DNA of 64,000 bases from positions 49,393,587 through 49,457,586 of the forward strand of contig OZ024824.1 of NCBI GenBank assembly GCA_964016985.1, read 5' to 3'. The notes under the pieces are model-generated. The model ran no database searches, had not been told where the DNA came from, and saw only the letters and a list, made by a program, of their open reading frames with translations. Shown piece after piece: positions 32,702 to 44,826 of the stretch. This stretch comes from Anodontia alba (Eukaryota; Mollusca; Bivalvia; Lucinida; Lucinidae). The position numbers and the translations under genes are program-made. Position 1 is the first letter of the stretch. The number at the start of each line of letters is the position of its first letter.

Positions 32702-34682
32702 CAAGAATTCCGCGGAAGGCGTCATCGCACCTGCTGGGACAAAAGTCACAGGAGTCACAATCAGAACGTGGTTATTAAATAAGTGTATTTCATTCTTAGC
32801 AGTGCTTACTTGGAAAACTGGGTTGAAAAAAATGTAGACAAAGTGCCTAGTGGGGCACATATATTCCAGGCCAGTCCCATTCCCTCTAATGGCTATATCT
32901 TCAGCACTGACTTTTCGTATCATACAGCCCAATGATAATGGAACGTTGATGTAAAATGTGTAAAAGTCACTGGAGCATGAAATACAGGTCAAGGTCACAG
33001 GTCAAGGTATCTGCTAATTCAGTACATCAAGGAGAAGCACAATGCAAGGTATGGTGGTTGTAGGCCTTATAGCTGAGGAGTTATCAAACATCAATGTAAA
33101 ATGTGTCAAATATAGGTCAAGGTCACCGGGTCAAGGTACCTGCCAAGCCAGTGCAATGAGGTGAAGCACTATGCAAGGTTTAGTGGTTGTAGGTCTTATA
33201 TTTGAGGAGATACCGAACATCAAGGTAAAATGTGTCAAAGTCACTGGAGTGCAAAATGTAGGTCAAGGTCACCAGGTCAAGGTACCTGCTGAGTCAGTAC
33301 ATTGAGAAGAAGTGCTATATAAGGTTTGGTGGTTGAAGGCCTTACAGTTGAGGACATATGGAAGGGTGACATAAAAGGTGTAAAAGTCAATGGAGTGCGA
33401 AATATAGGTCAAGGTCACCCAGTCAAGGTACCTGCAGAGTCCGTACATTGAGGAGAAGCACTATGCAAGGTTTGATGGTTGTAGGCCTTATAGTTGAGGA
33501 GATATTGAACGTTGACATAAAATGTGTAAAAGGCACTGGAGCGCAAAATATAGGTCAAGGTCACCGGGTCAAGATACCTGCTGAGTCAGTAAATCTAGGA
33601 GAAGCACTATGCAAGGTTTGGTGGCTAGAGGTCTTACACTTGAGGAGATCTGGAACGTTGACGTAAATAATGTCAAAGTCACTGCAGCCAAAATATAGGT
33701 CAAGGTCACCAGGTCAAGTTATCTGCCAAGTCAGTACATTGAGAAGAAGCACTTTGCAAGGTTTGACGGTTGTAGGCCTTATAGTTGAGGAGATATCGAA
33801 CGTTGACGCAAAATATGTGTCAAAATATAGGTCAAGGTCACCGGGTCAAGGTACCTGCCAAGTCAGTACATCTAGGAGAAGCACTATGCAAGGTTTGGTA
33901 GTTGTACGCCTTACAGTTGAGAAGATCTGGAACGTCAACGTAAATTGTGTTGAAGTCAATGGAGCGCAAAATATAGGTCAAGGTCACTGGGTCAACATAC
34001 CTGCCAAGTCAGAAGCTCAGGGAGATGTGTCATGCAAGGTATGATGGTTGTTGTAGAATTGTAGTTGATTAGAATACTAACTTTGACGTAAATGTCGAAC
34101 TTCAACATAACAGAACTATTAACAGACAGACGGACGGACGAACGGACAGACGAATGGAAAAGCGGGCACCTATGTCGCAAAGTCAGGAGGTCAGGGAGAT
34201 GTTTCATACAAGGTTTGATGGTTGTTTAGTGTTGTAGTTGATTAGAATACTAACTTTGACATAAATGTCGAACTTCGACATAACAGAACTGTTAACAGAC
34301 GGACAGACAAACAGACAGATGAATGGAAAAGTGGGCACCTATGTCGCAAAGTCGGGAGGTCAGGGAGATGTTTCATGCAAGGTTTGATGGTTGTTTAGTC
34401 TTGTAGTTGATTAAAATACTAACTTTGACATAAATGTCGAACTTCGACATAAATGTTGACAGACGGACGGACAAATGGACAGACATACGGAAAAGCCGAC
34501 ACCTATGTCACAAATTCAGGAGGTCAGGGAGATGTTTCATGCAAGGTTTGATGGTTGTTTAGTCTTGTAGTTGATTAGAATACTAACTTTGACATAAATG
34601 TCGAACGTCAACATAAATGTTGACAGACGGACGAACGGAAAATCGGACGCCTATATCGCACCCTGCTACAAGCAGGTGCGAT
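32702..34682 (+). mobile_element. Core-repeat element D
   Basis: The 5' TCGCACCTGCTG (near 32,719) is complementary to the terminal hairpin CGCACC(C)TGCT, loop ACA, AGCAGGTGCG (34,657-34,680). Seven or eight units of about 146 bp (32,990-34,020) each carry TAGGTCAAGGTCA. They are followed by four units of about 180 bp, each ending in GGACGGAC-type tracts. It sits inside the 55-bp satellite, which resumes directly at 34,683. Confidence 0.8.
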
Positions 34683-36922
34683 AATGAGACTAGCCTAGAC
34701 ACAACTGACTGTGGCAAAGTACCAAGACCCCAACTGTTAATGAGAAAACTTCGCTTAATACAACTGTAGTCCTAGCAACAATACCTTTACCGTTAATAAG
34801 AAACTGCCCTAGATACAACTGTGGTCCAAGCAACAAGACCCTTACAGTTAATGAGAAACTGTCCTAGATACAACTGTGGCCCAAGCAACAAGACCCTTTC
34901 AGCTGATGAGAAACTGCCTTAGATACAACTGTGGCCCATGCAACAAGACCCTTACAGCTAATGAGGAACTGCCCTAGATACAACAGTAGTCCTAGCAATA
35001 ATAACCTTACATTTAATGAGAAACTGCCCTAGATATAACTGTGGTTCAGGCAACAAGACGCTTACAGCTAATGAGAAACTGCCCTAGATACAACTGTGGC
35101 CCAAGCAACAAGAGGCTTACAGCTAATGAAAAACTGCCCTAGATACAACTGTGGCCCAAGCTACAAGACACTTACAGGTTACAAGAAACTGCCTGGCCCA
35201 AGTAACAAGACACTTAGAGCTAATTAGAAACTGCCATAGGTACAACTGTAGTCCTAGCAACAATATCCATACAGTTAATGAGAAACTGCTCTAGATACAG
35301 CTGTGGTCTTAGCAAAAAGACGCTTACAACAAAGGAGAAACTGACCTATATACAACTGTAGTCCTAGCAACAATAGCCTTACAGCTAATGAGAAACTGCC
35401 CTATATACAACTGTAGTCCTGGCCACAATAGCCTTACAGCTAATGAGAAACTGCCCTATATACAACTGTAGTCCTAGCAACAATAGCCTTACAGCTAATG
35501 AGAAACTGCCCTATATACAACTGTAGTCCTAGCAACAATAGTCTTACAGCTAATGAGAAACTGCCCTATATACAACTGTAGTCCTAGCAACAATAGCCTT
35601 ACAGCTAATGAGAAACTGCCCTATATACAACTGTAGTCCTAGCAACAATAGCTTTACAGCTAATGAGAAACTGCCCTATATACAACTGTAGTCCTAGCAA
35701 CAATAGCTTTACAGCTAATGAGAAACTGCCCTATATACAATTGTAGTCCTAGCAACAATAGCCTTACAGCTAATGAGAAACTGCCCTATATACAACTGTA
35801 GTCGTGGCAACAATACACTTACAGTTAATGAGAAACTGCCCTACATACAACTCTGGCCCAAGCAACAAGACCCTTACAGCTGATGAGAAACTGCCCTAGA
35901 TACAATTGTGGCCCAAGCAACAAGACCCTTACAGCTAATGAGAAACTGCCCTATATACAACTGTAGTCCTAGCAACAATAGCCTTACAGCTAATGGGAAA
36001 CTGCCCTGGATACAACTGTAGTCCTAGCAACAATACCCTTACAGTTAATAAGAAACTGCCATAGATACAACTCTGGCCCAAGCAACAAGACACTTACAGC
36101 TAATAAGAAACTGCCCTAGATACAACTGTGGCCCAAGCAACAAGAGGCCCATGGGCCACGGCTTGCTCACCTGAGTGACAAAGCCACTGCAGATATGCAG
36201 ATGTTATGCAACATTTTTCCAGTCCTATCATTGCAACTAATGAATGGATCATCATTTAAGCTGTACTTAGTTTTGAAGAAGAATATATGGGCATGACAGT
36301 CAATTGAGCTTGATCATTTGAACAAACTCTCAATCACATTTCAACAGTAGGATCAATGTGAAATTTGGTGGAAATTGGCGAAGTGGTTTCTGAAGAGTTG
36401 TTTAACAATATCATGACTTTATACATGTAAACAGCATAGGGGCAGGGAAATATAAAAAATGTCAAAAAGATTGCCTTTGGAAACAAAGAACTATTTACAG
36501 ATTAGAAAATGGAAGTCTCGTTTTTACTGACTCTTCATAAGCAGTAATGAAGTTTCAACACTGCTTACTGTGGTTTTGGAGGAGCTGTCATTTAAAAAAT
36601 TCATTTTTTTGATTTAATGTTGCCAAACAAAATCTTCACTGGTCATAAAACACATAAACTGGGTAGACAATCATCCAATGATCATAACTGCCAAATATAG
36701 TTCACATCACTTCACTGGTTAGGCCATAATAAATTAATAGTCAGATTCTCATTTTTTTTTTTTTTCAAAATGGGGGCGGGGGTGAAATTTTATTTTTTAT
36801 TTTTTAATTTTCCGGACTACACAGAAATCGGAGATGGGTGGCTGAAATTTATATTGATTTCTGCAAACCACATGTATTTGGTGAATAGAGAAAACTTTTT
36901 CATAATTCCAATGTATTATGAA

Positions 36923-39900
36923 ACAAGAGGACCATGATGGTCCTATATCGCTCACCTGACCAAACAGATTTGCATATTTACTGTTGAAGTTTCAGCCAAG
37001 TTCACTGCTCTAGGATTTTTGTATAAACTTTATAGCACAAACCACCCCCACCCCCCTCCACCACACCCCCGGCCATGTTTTTTTTACAAATCTTGACGAC
37101 TTGAACTGAATCTTAAAAGAGGGTCACCAAAGGAACATTTCTGCCAAGTTATATTGAAATTGGTCCAGTGGTTTAAAAAGTTTCATATAGCTATAAAGCC
37201 CTACGCCCTAACGGCCATGTTTTTTGACGAATCATGAAAGCTTGAACAAACTTGGTAGAGGGTCACCAAAGGAACATTCCTGCCAAGTTATATTGAAATC
37301 TGTTCAGTGGTTTCTGACAAGAAGATTTTTAAAGTTTTCTATTTAGATATATAGGGAAAATAAGCCCCACCCCATGGCAGCCATGTTTTTTGACGAATCA
37401 TGACTGCTTGTACAATCTTGATACAGGTTCACCAAAGCAACATTCCAGCCAAGTAATATTGAAATCGGTCATGGGGTATGTGACAATAAGAATTTTAAAA
37501 TTTTCTATGCAGATATAGACAAAAAATAAGCCCCGCCCCCCTGGGGGGCATGGTTTTTGACATATCATGAAGGCTTGAACAATCTTGGTAGAAGGTCACC
37601 AAAGCAACATTCCTGCCAAGTTACATTGAACTCAGTGCAACTGTTTCTTACGAGAAGATTTTTTATATATAAGTTTTCTATATAGATATATAGGGAAAAT
37701 ACGCCCCGCCCCCCCAGCGGCTATGTTTTTTTATGAATCATGACGGCTTGAACAATCTTTGTAGAGGGTCACCAAAGAAACATTCCTGCCAAGTTGTATT
37801 GAAATCGGTCCATTGGTTTCTGAAAAGAAGATTTTTAAAGTTTTATATATAGATATATAGGGAAAATAAGCCCTGCCCCCGGCAGCCATGTTTTTTGACG
37901 AATCATGATTACTTGAACAATCTTAGTAGAGGGTCACCAAGGAAACATTTCTGCAAAGTTAGAATGAAATCAGTTCAGTGGTTTCTGACAAGAAGAGTTT
38001 TAAAGTTTTCTATAGATATATAAGGAAAATAAGCCCTGACTCCTGGCGGCCATGTTTTTTGACGAATCATGACGGCTTGAACAATCTTGATTGAGGGTTA
38101 CATAAGAAACATTCCTGCAATGTTACATTGAAATCGGTCAAGTGGTTTCTGAAAAGACTATTAAAATTTTCTATATAGATATATAGGAAAATAAGCCCCG
38201 CCCCCTAGTGGCCATTTTTTTTGACAAATCATAACGGTTTGAACAATCTTGGTAAAGGGTCACCAAGGAAACATTTCTGTGAAGTTATATTGAAATCAGT
38301 CCTGTGGTTTCTGACGTCAAGATTTTTTCAAGTTTTCTATATAGATATATATGGAAAACTAGAGCTGGTGTTTGTAAAACACTATGCCCCCAACTGCCTG
38401 ACTCTAACACTGTTTGACTCCAACACTGCTTAGCCATGATGGTAACAACAGTACAAATATATGATTTCAATGTTATTTTATCAAAATGAAATAACTCTAA
38501 AATAGAAGATGATTGGGATAAGAAAAAAATACGGATCACCTATTTTTTCATGAGGAATCAAAACATGAAATTTCAAAACATTAACATACATGGTTCTAAA
38601 CTTACACAATAAAGCAACGACATTAAATGGCCCGAAATTGCGAAGGGCCATAACTCCAACATTTCATTTAATTGGTTCAAAATTTATTCAGGTGATCTCC
38701 TCCTCAATCCCAATCAGTATACCAAATATCATGGCTCTAGCTTAAATACTTTTTGAGATATCTTGCTGAAAAAGTCAAAATGCCTAGAACTACAAAGGGC
38801 CATAACTACATCAATTTTTCATGGAATTCCCTAAAAAACAAACCAGGTAATCTCCACATCATCCCCAATCAGCATATAATATTTCAAGACCCTAGCTTAA
38901 GTGCTTTTCGAGAAATCTTGCTGACAAGGTCAAAATGAGCAGAACTGCAAAGGGCCGTAACTTTATCAATATTTTCATGGAATTCTCTCAAAATATAATC
39001 GGGTAATGTACACATCATTCCCACTCACTGTATCGAATTTCAAGAACCCAGCTTAAATACTTTTCAAGATATCTTGCTCACAAGATTTAATTCTGATTTT
39101 TTTTCGAAGGGGCATAACTTTAAATAAACATGCTAGACAAGAAACAAAATACGGGTCGGCTATTTTTTCATTGGGAACCCAAATATAAAATTTCAAAACC
39201 CTAGCATGCAGGGTTCTTAAGATATGGCATGCACAAAAAAAGCTTGATGAACGGACAAACAGTCGGATGGACAAATGAAGGCAAAATAATATGCCCCATC
39301 AATTTCATTCGAAACTGGGGGCATAATCAGGTCATCTACTCATTGCTACCAATCTATTCATCAAGTTTCAAGGCTCCAGCTTCAATAGTTTTTGAGATAT
39401 TTTGTTCACAAGGGAAACATGCCCAAATTTACAAAGGGCCATTACTTATGAAATATTTTTCAGAATTTACAAAAAAAATAATCAGGTCATCTACTCATCA
39501 TTACCAATCAATTCACCAAGTTTCAAGTCTCTAGCTCTAATAGTTTTTGAGATATTTTGCTGACAAGATAAAAATGCCCAAAATAACAAAGGGGCATAAC
39601 TCAAGAAGTATATTTCAAAATTTCTTCAAAAGTTAATCAGGTTGTCTACTCATCACTACCAGTCTATTCATCAAGTGTCAAGGCTCTAGTTCCAACAGTT
39701 TTTGAGATATTTTGCTGACAAGGTAAAATTGCCCAAAATTACAAAGGGCCATAACTCATGAAGTATTTTTCAGAATTTCTTCAAAAATTAATCAGGTCAT
39801 CTACTCATCACTACAAATCCATTTACTAAGTTTCAAGGCTCTAGCTCTAACAGTTTTTGAGATATTTTGCTGACAAGATAAAAATGCCTAAAATTACAAA

Positions 39901-41412
39901 GGGGCATAACTCAAGAAGTATATTTCAAAATTTCTTCAAAAGTTTATCAGGTTGTCTACTCATCACTACCAGTCTATTCATCAAGTTTCAAGGCTCTAGC
40001 TTCAATAGTTTTTGAGATATTTTGCTGACAAGTTAAAAATGCCCTAAATTACAAAGGTCCATAACTCATGAAGTATTTTTCAGAATTTCTTCAAAAGTTA
40101 ATCAGGTCATCTACACATCACTACAAATCCATTTACTAAGTTTCAAGGCTCAAGCTCTAACAGTTTTTGAGATATTTTGCTGACAAGGTAAAAATGCCCA
40201 AAATTACAAAGGGCCATAACTCAAAAGGCATTTTTCAAAATTTCTTCAAAAGTTAATCAGGTTGTCTACTCATCACTACCAGTCTATTCATTACGTTTCA
40301 AGGCTCTAGCTCCAACGGTTTTTGAGATATTTTGCTGACAAGATAAAAATGCCCAAAATTACAAAGGGCCATAACTCATGAAGTAGTTTTCAAATTTCTT
40401 CAAAAGTTAATCAGGTCATCTACTCATCACTACAAATCCATTTACTAAGTTTCAAGGCTCTAGCTCTAACAGTTTTTGAGATATTTTGCTGACAAGGTAA
40501 AATTGCCCAAAATTACAAAGGGCCATAACTCAAGAAGTATTTTTCAAAATTTCTTCAAAAGTTAATCAGGTTGTCTACTCATCACTACCAGTCTATTCAT
40601 CAAGTTTCAAGGCTCTAGCTTTAATAGTTTTTGAGATATTTTGCTGACAAGATTGCATCCATATTATTTCAAAGGGCCATAACTCAGAAAAGGGGCATAA
40701 TCCTGTCAAGAAAAAAAATACGTGTCAGCTATTTTTTCATGAGGAATCCATATATGAAATTTCAAAACAGTAGCATTCACAGTTTTAAAGTTATGCTATG
40801 CATCAAAAAGCGTGACGAACGGACGGAAGGACGGACGGACGGACGGACGGACGAACAACCCAGAAGCAATATGCCCCTCCAACTTCTTTGAAGTTGGGGG
40901 CATAATAAGCCCTGCACCCTCTAGAGGCCATGTTTTTTGACAAATCATGACGGCTTGAACAATCTTGATAGAGGGTCACTAAGGAAACATTTCTGCCAAG
41001 TTATATTGAAATCGGTCCAGTCGTTTATGACATGAAGATTTTTAAAGTTTTCTATACAGATATATATGAAAAATTAACCCCGCCAACAAGCGGCCATGTT
41101 TTTTAATGAATCATGGCGGCTTGAACAATCTTGGTAGAGGATCATCGAAGAAACATTACTGTAAAATTATATTGAAATCCGTCCAGTGCTTAATGACAAG
41201 AAAATTTTTAAAGTTTTCTATATAGATATATAAGGAAAATAAGCCCTGCCCCCCTGGTGGCCATGTTTTTTGACAAATCCAAATGGCTTGAACAATCTTG
41301 CAACAGGATAACCAAAGGAACATTTCTGCAAAATCATATGGAAATCGGTCCAGTGGTTTCGGACGGTGAGTGATCACAATACCTCACCTTGAGCCTTCGG
41401 CTCAGGTGAGCT
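36923..41412 (+). mobile_element. Core-repeat element B copy 1 (B1), interrupted by C
   Basis: It starts AACAAGAGGACCATGATGG with ATCGCTCACCTGAC, has about 165-bp units (GGGAAAATAAGCCCCGCCCC, GGCCATGTTTTTTGACGAAT, AGGGTCACCAAAGGAACATT) and ends in hairpin CTCACC(T)TGAGCC, loop TTC, GGCTCAGGTGAG (about 41,386-41,411). Element C splits a unit at 38,359-40,904. It aligns well with B2 at 51,774-54,935. Confidence 0.85.
38359..40904 (+). mobile_element. Core-repeat element C inserted in B1
   Basis: 5' CTATGCCCCCAACTG (38,382) matches the complement of the 3' end CAGTTGGGGGCATA-like arm; the terminal hairpin pairs ATGCCCCTCCAACTT with AAGTTGGGGGCAT (40,871-40,903). About nine 155-bp units carry GTTTTTGAGATATTTTGCTG and AAAGGGCCATAACTCA. 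A GGAC tract (40,820-40,852) precedes the end. The flanks rejoin to a normal B unit. Confidence 0.85.
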
Positions 41413-42721
41413 AAAAACAACAACAAATGTTGTGTGTAATAATCAGAATAGCCTTGAAAGAGCAACTATAGAGCTGAAGAAAGTTAATATAATCAAATAC
41501 CCACTTTTTTTTCAGTTTGTCCAAGAACACTGTTGAACAAAATAAAAGTCATCAATTTATTCTGTTCTGTGTGATTTTTCCTTTCTGTCAAATGCTTTCT
41601 CTTTTGTATAAATGGTTTTTACCTGTCAGACAGTTCACAAACAGCATATATTTTTTTTTTATCTCCCAGCAATTGCCTCGATTCTTGCCGACTGGGAAAC
41701 GGCACCCCTTTATCAATCGGCCCTGAATTAAATACAATGTGGGGGTTGAGAAGATTTTGGGGTATCGCTGGCTTTAAATCAATACCAGTCATTTATTACA
41801 GTTTAATTGGCAATGATTTTCACTATCACAAACGCTATTTTCAACGTGTTTTTATCTGGATTCGAAAAATGAAAGTAGAAATCGACTGGTTGTCTGACCG
41901 GATGCAATTTATAGGGAAGCGCATTTGCAACAGGGATCCAGTACACCTCAAACAATAGCGGATATTGATCGTAGTTAAACAAACAATTCTGTGTTGGTAA
42001 TTACACCGGAAGTATGTAATTTGTTGTCGTATATGCGCAATTTGCATATTTAATGTAGATTTATGTGCAACGGAACTTGCCGATCGGCAAATCGTAAGAT
42101 TCTTGATAAAAAACCGGAACATCGGAGCAGTACTAGTACTTACGAAAAAGCGTCAATAAAAAAAATCAAGGCGGGGGGTAAAAAATCAAGGCGGGCAGTA
42201 ATGAAAATCTAACAATTAATTTATTATGGCCTTATAGAGAAAATGCAGTTAAACCAATTTCTCATTTTAAGTCTATGGGAGTTTTCTGTTGCCATGGCAA
42301 CCAAACCAAGAGGTAGACTGGCAGACTTTTAGTTATTTTCAATTGCCCTTACCCATTTAACATTTGTACCAAATTAGAGTCCTACTGCTTTAGTGGTTTT
42401 GGAGGAGTAGTCATTAAGAAAATCCTTTTTTTTTTCAAATTTAATGTTGCCATGGAAACCAAACAAAGAGGCCACTGATCATGAAATGCACAAACTAGGT
42501 AGACAATCATCAAATGATCATAACTGCCAAATATGGTTCACATCACTTCACTGATCATGAGGATGAAATTTAATAATTTTTCCATTATAAGTCTATGGGA
42601 GCTTTCTGTTGCCATGGCAACCAAACCAAGAGGAAGATCGCCATAATTTTAGCTATTCTGAATTGTCCTAACCCAAGCAACATTTGTACAAAATTAGTCC
42701 TACTGCATCAGTGGTTTTGGA

Positions 42722-42978
42722 TTGATTGATTGTGTTGGGGTTTAACGACACGTCAACCCTTGAGGGTCATTTTGTGTCGTCTCCCAGAGAAAGGGAGAAA
42801 AGAGATAGAAGAGAGAGTAGAGGAGATGAAAGAGAGGGACAGGGAAGAAAGAGGAACAGGAATGAAAGTGAAGAAACAGAAGAAATAAAAACATTCCCCC
42901 TCTACCCTTACCCACTACAAGGATAGCAGGCCTTGCCCAACTGTAAGCCAATATCAGTTGGACGCCCCAGTGATGTAA
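42722..42978 (-). mobile_element. SINE-like retroposon in A2
   Basis: Flanked by a 13-bp duplication, CAGTGGTTTTGGA, at 42,709-42,721 and 42,979-42,991. It has an ATTG-type tail on the left, GGGGTTTAACGACACGTCAA as at the 3' end of mollusc SINEs, and a purine-rich body. The head near 42,930-42,978 may be tRNA-related but lacks a clear B box. Confidence 0.75.
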
Positions 42979-43102
42979 CAGTGGTTTTGGAGGAGATGTC
43001 ATTTAAAAAATTCCTTTTATAAAATTTAATGTTGCCATGGCAACCAAACAAACTGGCCATAAAGCACATACACTGGTGTAGACAATCATCCAATGAATAG
43101 GT

Positions 43103-43164
43103 AGAGGGGGGAGGGGGGGGCAGGGGGTGGGGGGCAGGGTGGGAGGAGGGGGGGTGGGGGGAGG
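43103..43164 (+). repeat. G-rich tract (possible G-quadruplex)
   Basis: At least eight runs of three or more G within 62 bp, far above what a four-stranded fold requires. It lies at the decayed right edge of element A2. Confidence 0.8.
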
Positions 43165-43197
43165 TGCTGAACAGGCACAGAGACACCAAATAAGTTT

Positions 43198-43322
43198 GAA
43201 ATTAGCCCAATCTATAGTACAAATATGATAATCAATGTAAAATATAAAAATCTTCCTATGAAACTAGCCCAAACTTTAGTACAAATATGATAATCAATGT
43301 AAAATATAAAAATCTTCCTATG
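43198..43322. repeat. 62-bp tandem duplication
   Basis: Two adjacent copies beginning near 43,198 and 43,260, both with TAGTACAAATATGATAATCA; a handful of differences separate them. Confidence 0.9.
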
Positions 43323-43425
43323 GTACATGTAACTTTTTAATTTTCTTCCCATGTTTTTCACAATTTCAAGAATAAATTCCCTTAAATTTATTTTATGTTT
43401 TCCAGGAACAGCAGAGAAAAATTAA

Positions 43426-43427
<2 letters not shown>

Positions 43428-43519
<92 letters not shown>

Positions 43520-43520
43520 A
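43428..43520. repeat. TA dinucleotide run
   Basis: Almost uninterrupted TA repeat of about 90 bp. Confidence 0.95.
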
Positions 43521-44826
43521 TCTTTAAAATTCAGATTTTACTGAATATTTTATCTGCTGTGGGGTTTGCTGAAAATAGCCTAAGAAAATTCAGCACCAGA
43601 TGCATTCAGTAACAATACTTTCACAGCAAGATGAGGACTAAAGTGTTAGTATATTTAGGAAGATTAATGAATTTATATAAGATTCATTTAAATTTGTATA
43701 TTGGGTTGTTTTAGACAGGAACTGCTTTGGTAGGGACTGTTTTGGTAGATGGGCTTTTCGGTATGGGCCCATTTTGGTATTGGGCTGGGTTTTTTTCTTC
43801 TTGTTTTTTGTTGTTGTTTTATTTTGTTTTTGTCTGGCAGACCTAAAGCAGATGATGACAACATAGTGATCACTAAAGTTCTCCCTATACTAATGTGTAG
43901 GTGAAAATTACAAACCTGAAGAAAATCAAAGCATTCTGTAAAAAGACTGCAATCCCAGGCCAAACTGGATTTTTATCTGAAAATAGAAACATATGGATTG
44001 ATGTAAATTTATGTATGCAGTGGGACTCCCAATAAGCAGCGTAGTCAGATAAATATTATTTACTATTATTATTCCAGGTGTTTACAAATATTGTATGGAA
44101 TCAGTAGAGCAAGACTGATTTGCTTCATATTGTATCAGCAAGAAACTCTCTCAGCACCCAACCATCTTGCAAATTTCTCTGAACTTCTGTTTAAGAAAAT
44201 ACTTTTTAATGTTTTGGAATTGCACCAGTAAGTCTTTTAATTGTAATAGTACCAGGGCTTGTCTTTCTTATTAATGATGTAATGCATAGCTCCTGATAAG
44301 AGGGATATCAAGATTTTAATTTTTTTATTTCTCAACAAAAACATACATGCCCCCAACCATATGCTTGCCCAACAAGATTGTCTCTATATAATATCATGAC
44401 ATCAGAAAAGGGGCTTACATACCTGTGCAAACTAGAATGATCAAATCTGCAAAATAATAGCTTTTAAGCAGGACATCTTCACCTTAGACCCAAAATGTAT
44501 GCCAAATATCATGAGACTAGCTCAAGTTGTTCTCCACATATTTTGTTACAAGGTTTCTCTATAACCACAATGCTTCAAGTCCGAAAAGGGCCATAAATCT
44601 GTAAAATGTTTTCTAAATTTCTTTGAAAGTCAACTATGTCATCAAAACCATAGACACAAATGCTCAAGGGATTCTTGAGATATATTGTTCACACACTTTC
44701 CCCATACTTAAAATGCCAGGTATTTTCCTAGGCCAAATTTGGGGCCGGTAATCGGCCCCTTTCCCGATCGAAAAATATGTAAATTTACCCAATTTTCAGC
44801 TAGAATAAAAGCACCGCAAGCATAAT
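43521..44826. other. Unassigned sequence with decayed repeat fragments
   Basis: No coding signal. From about 44,470 it contains phrases of the widespread 'GAGATAT..TTGTTCACA' and 'AAAGGGCCATAA' repeat family also present in element C, so the right part is probably an old core-repeat relic. Confidence 0.4.

Larger units (their letters stand above)
26936..36141. repeat. 55-56 bp satellite array, interrupted
   Basis: The unit reads roughly GTGGTCCAAGCAACAAGACC, CTTACAGTTAATGAGAAACT, ACCCTAGATACAACT. It occupies 26,936-27,724, 30,616-32,701 and 34,683-36,141. Within 35,340-35,820 a variant (CTGTAGTCCTAGCAACAATA) is repeated almost without change, showing recent local homogenisation. The short ORFs it gives (for example 31,649-31,831) are by-products. 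Two core-repeat elements interrupt it and a third begins at its right edge. Confidence 0.9.
36722..42231. mobile_element. PIF/Harbinger-like TIR element, interrupted
   Basis: Ends are inverted repeats GGCCATAATAAATTAAT (36,722) and ATTAATTTATTATGGCC (42,215-42,231), flanked by TTA on both sides (36,719-36,721 and 42,232-42,234), which fits the 3-bp TWA target of PIF/Harbinger. Removing element B1 (36,923-41,412) leaves about 1.0 kb without transposase, so it is non-autonomous. Uninterrupted relatives of the host repeat, such as that near 63,866, confirm the empty site. Confidence 0.8.
36142..43095 (+). mobile_element. Core-repeat element A2, heavily interrupted
   Basis: It starts AGAGGCCCATGGGCCACGG with GCTCACCTGAG as in A1. 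Its own sequence covers 36,142-36,721 and 42,232-43,095. The inner units (about 320-340 bp) carry GTTGCCATGGCAAC and the phrase ATTGCCCTTACCCATTTAAC. A Harbinger-like element (36,722-42,231) and a SINE (42,722-42,978) are inserted in it. The right end dissolves into a G-rich tract near 43,095; no terminal hairpin was found. Confidence 0.7.
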
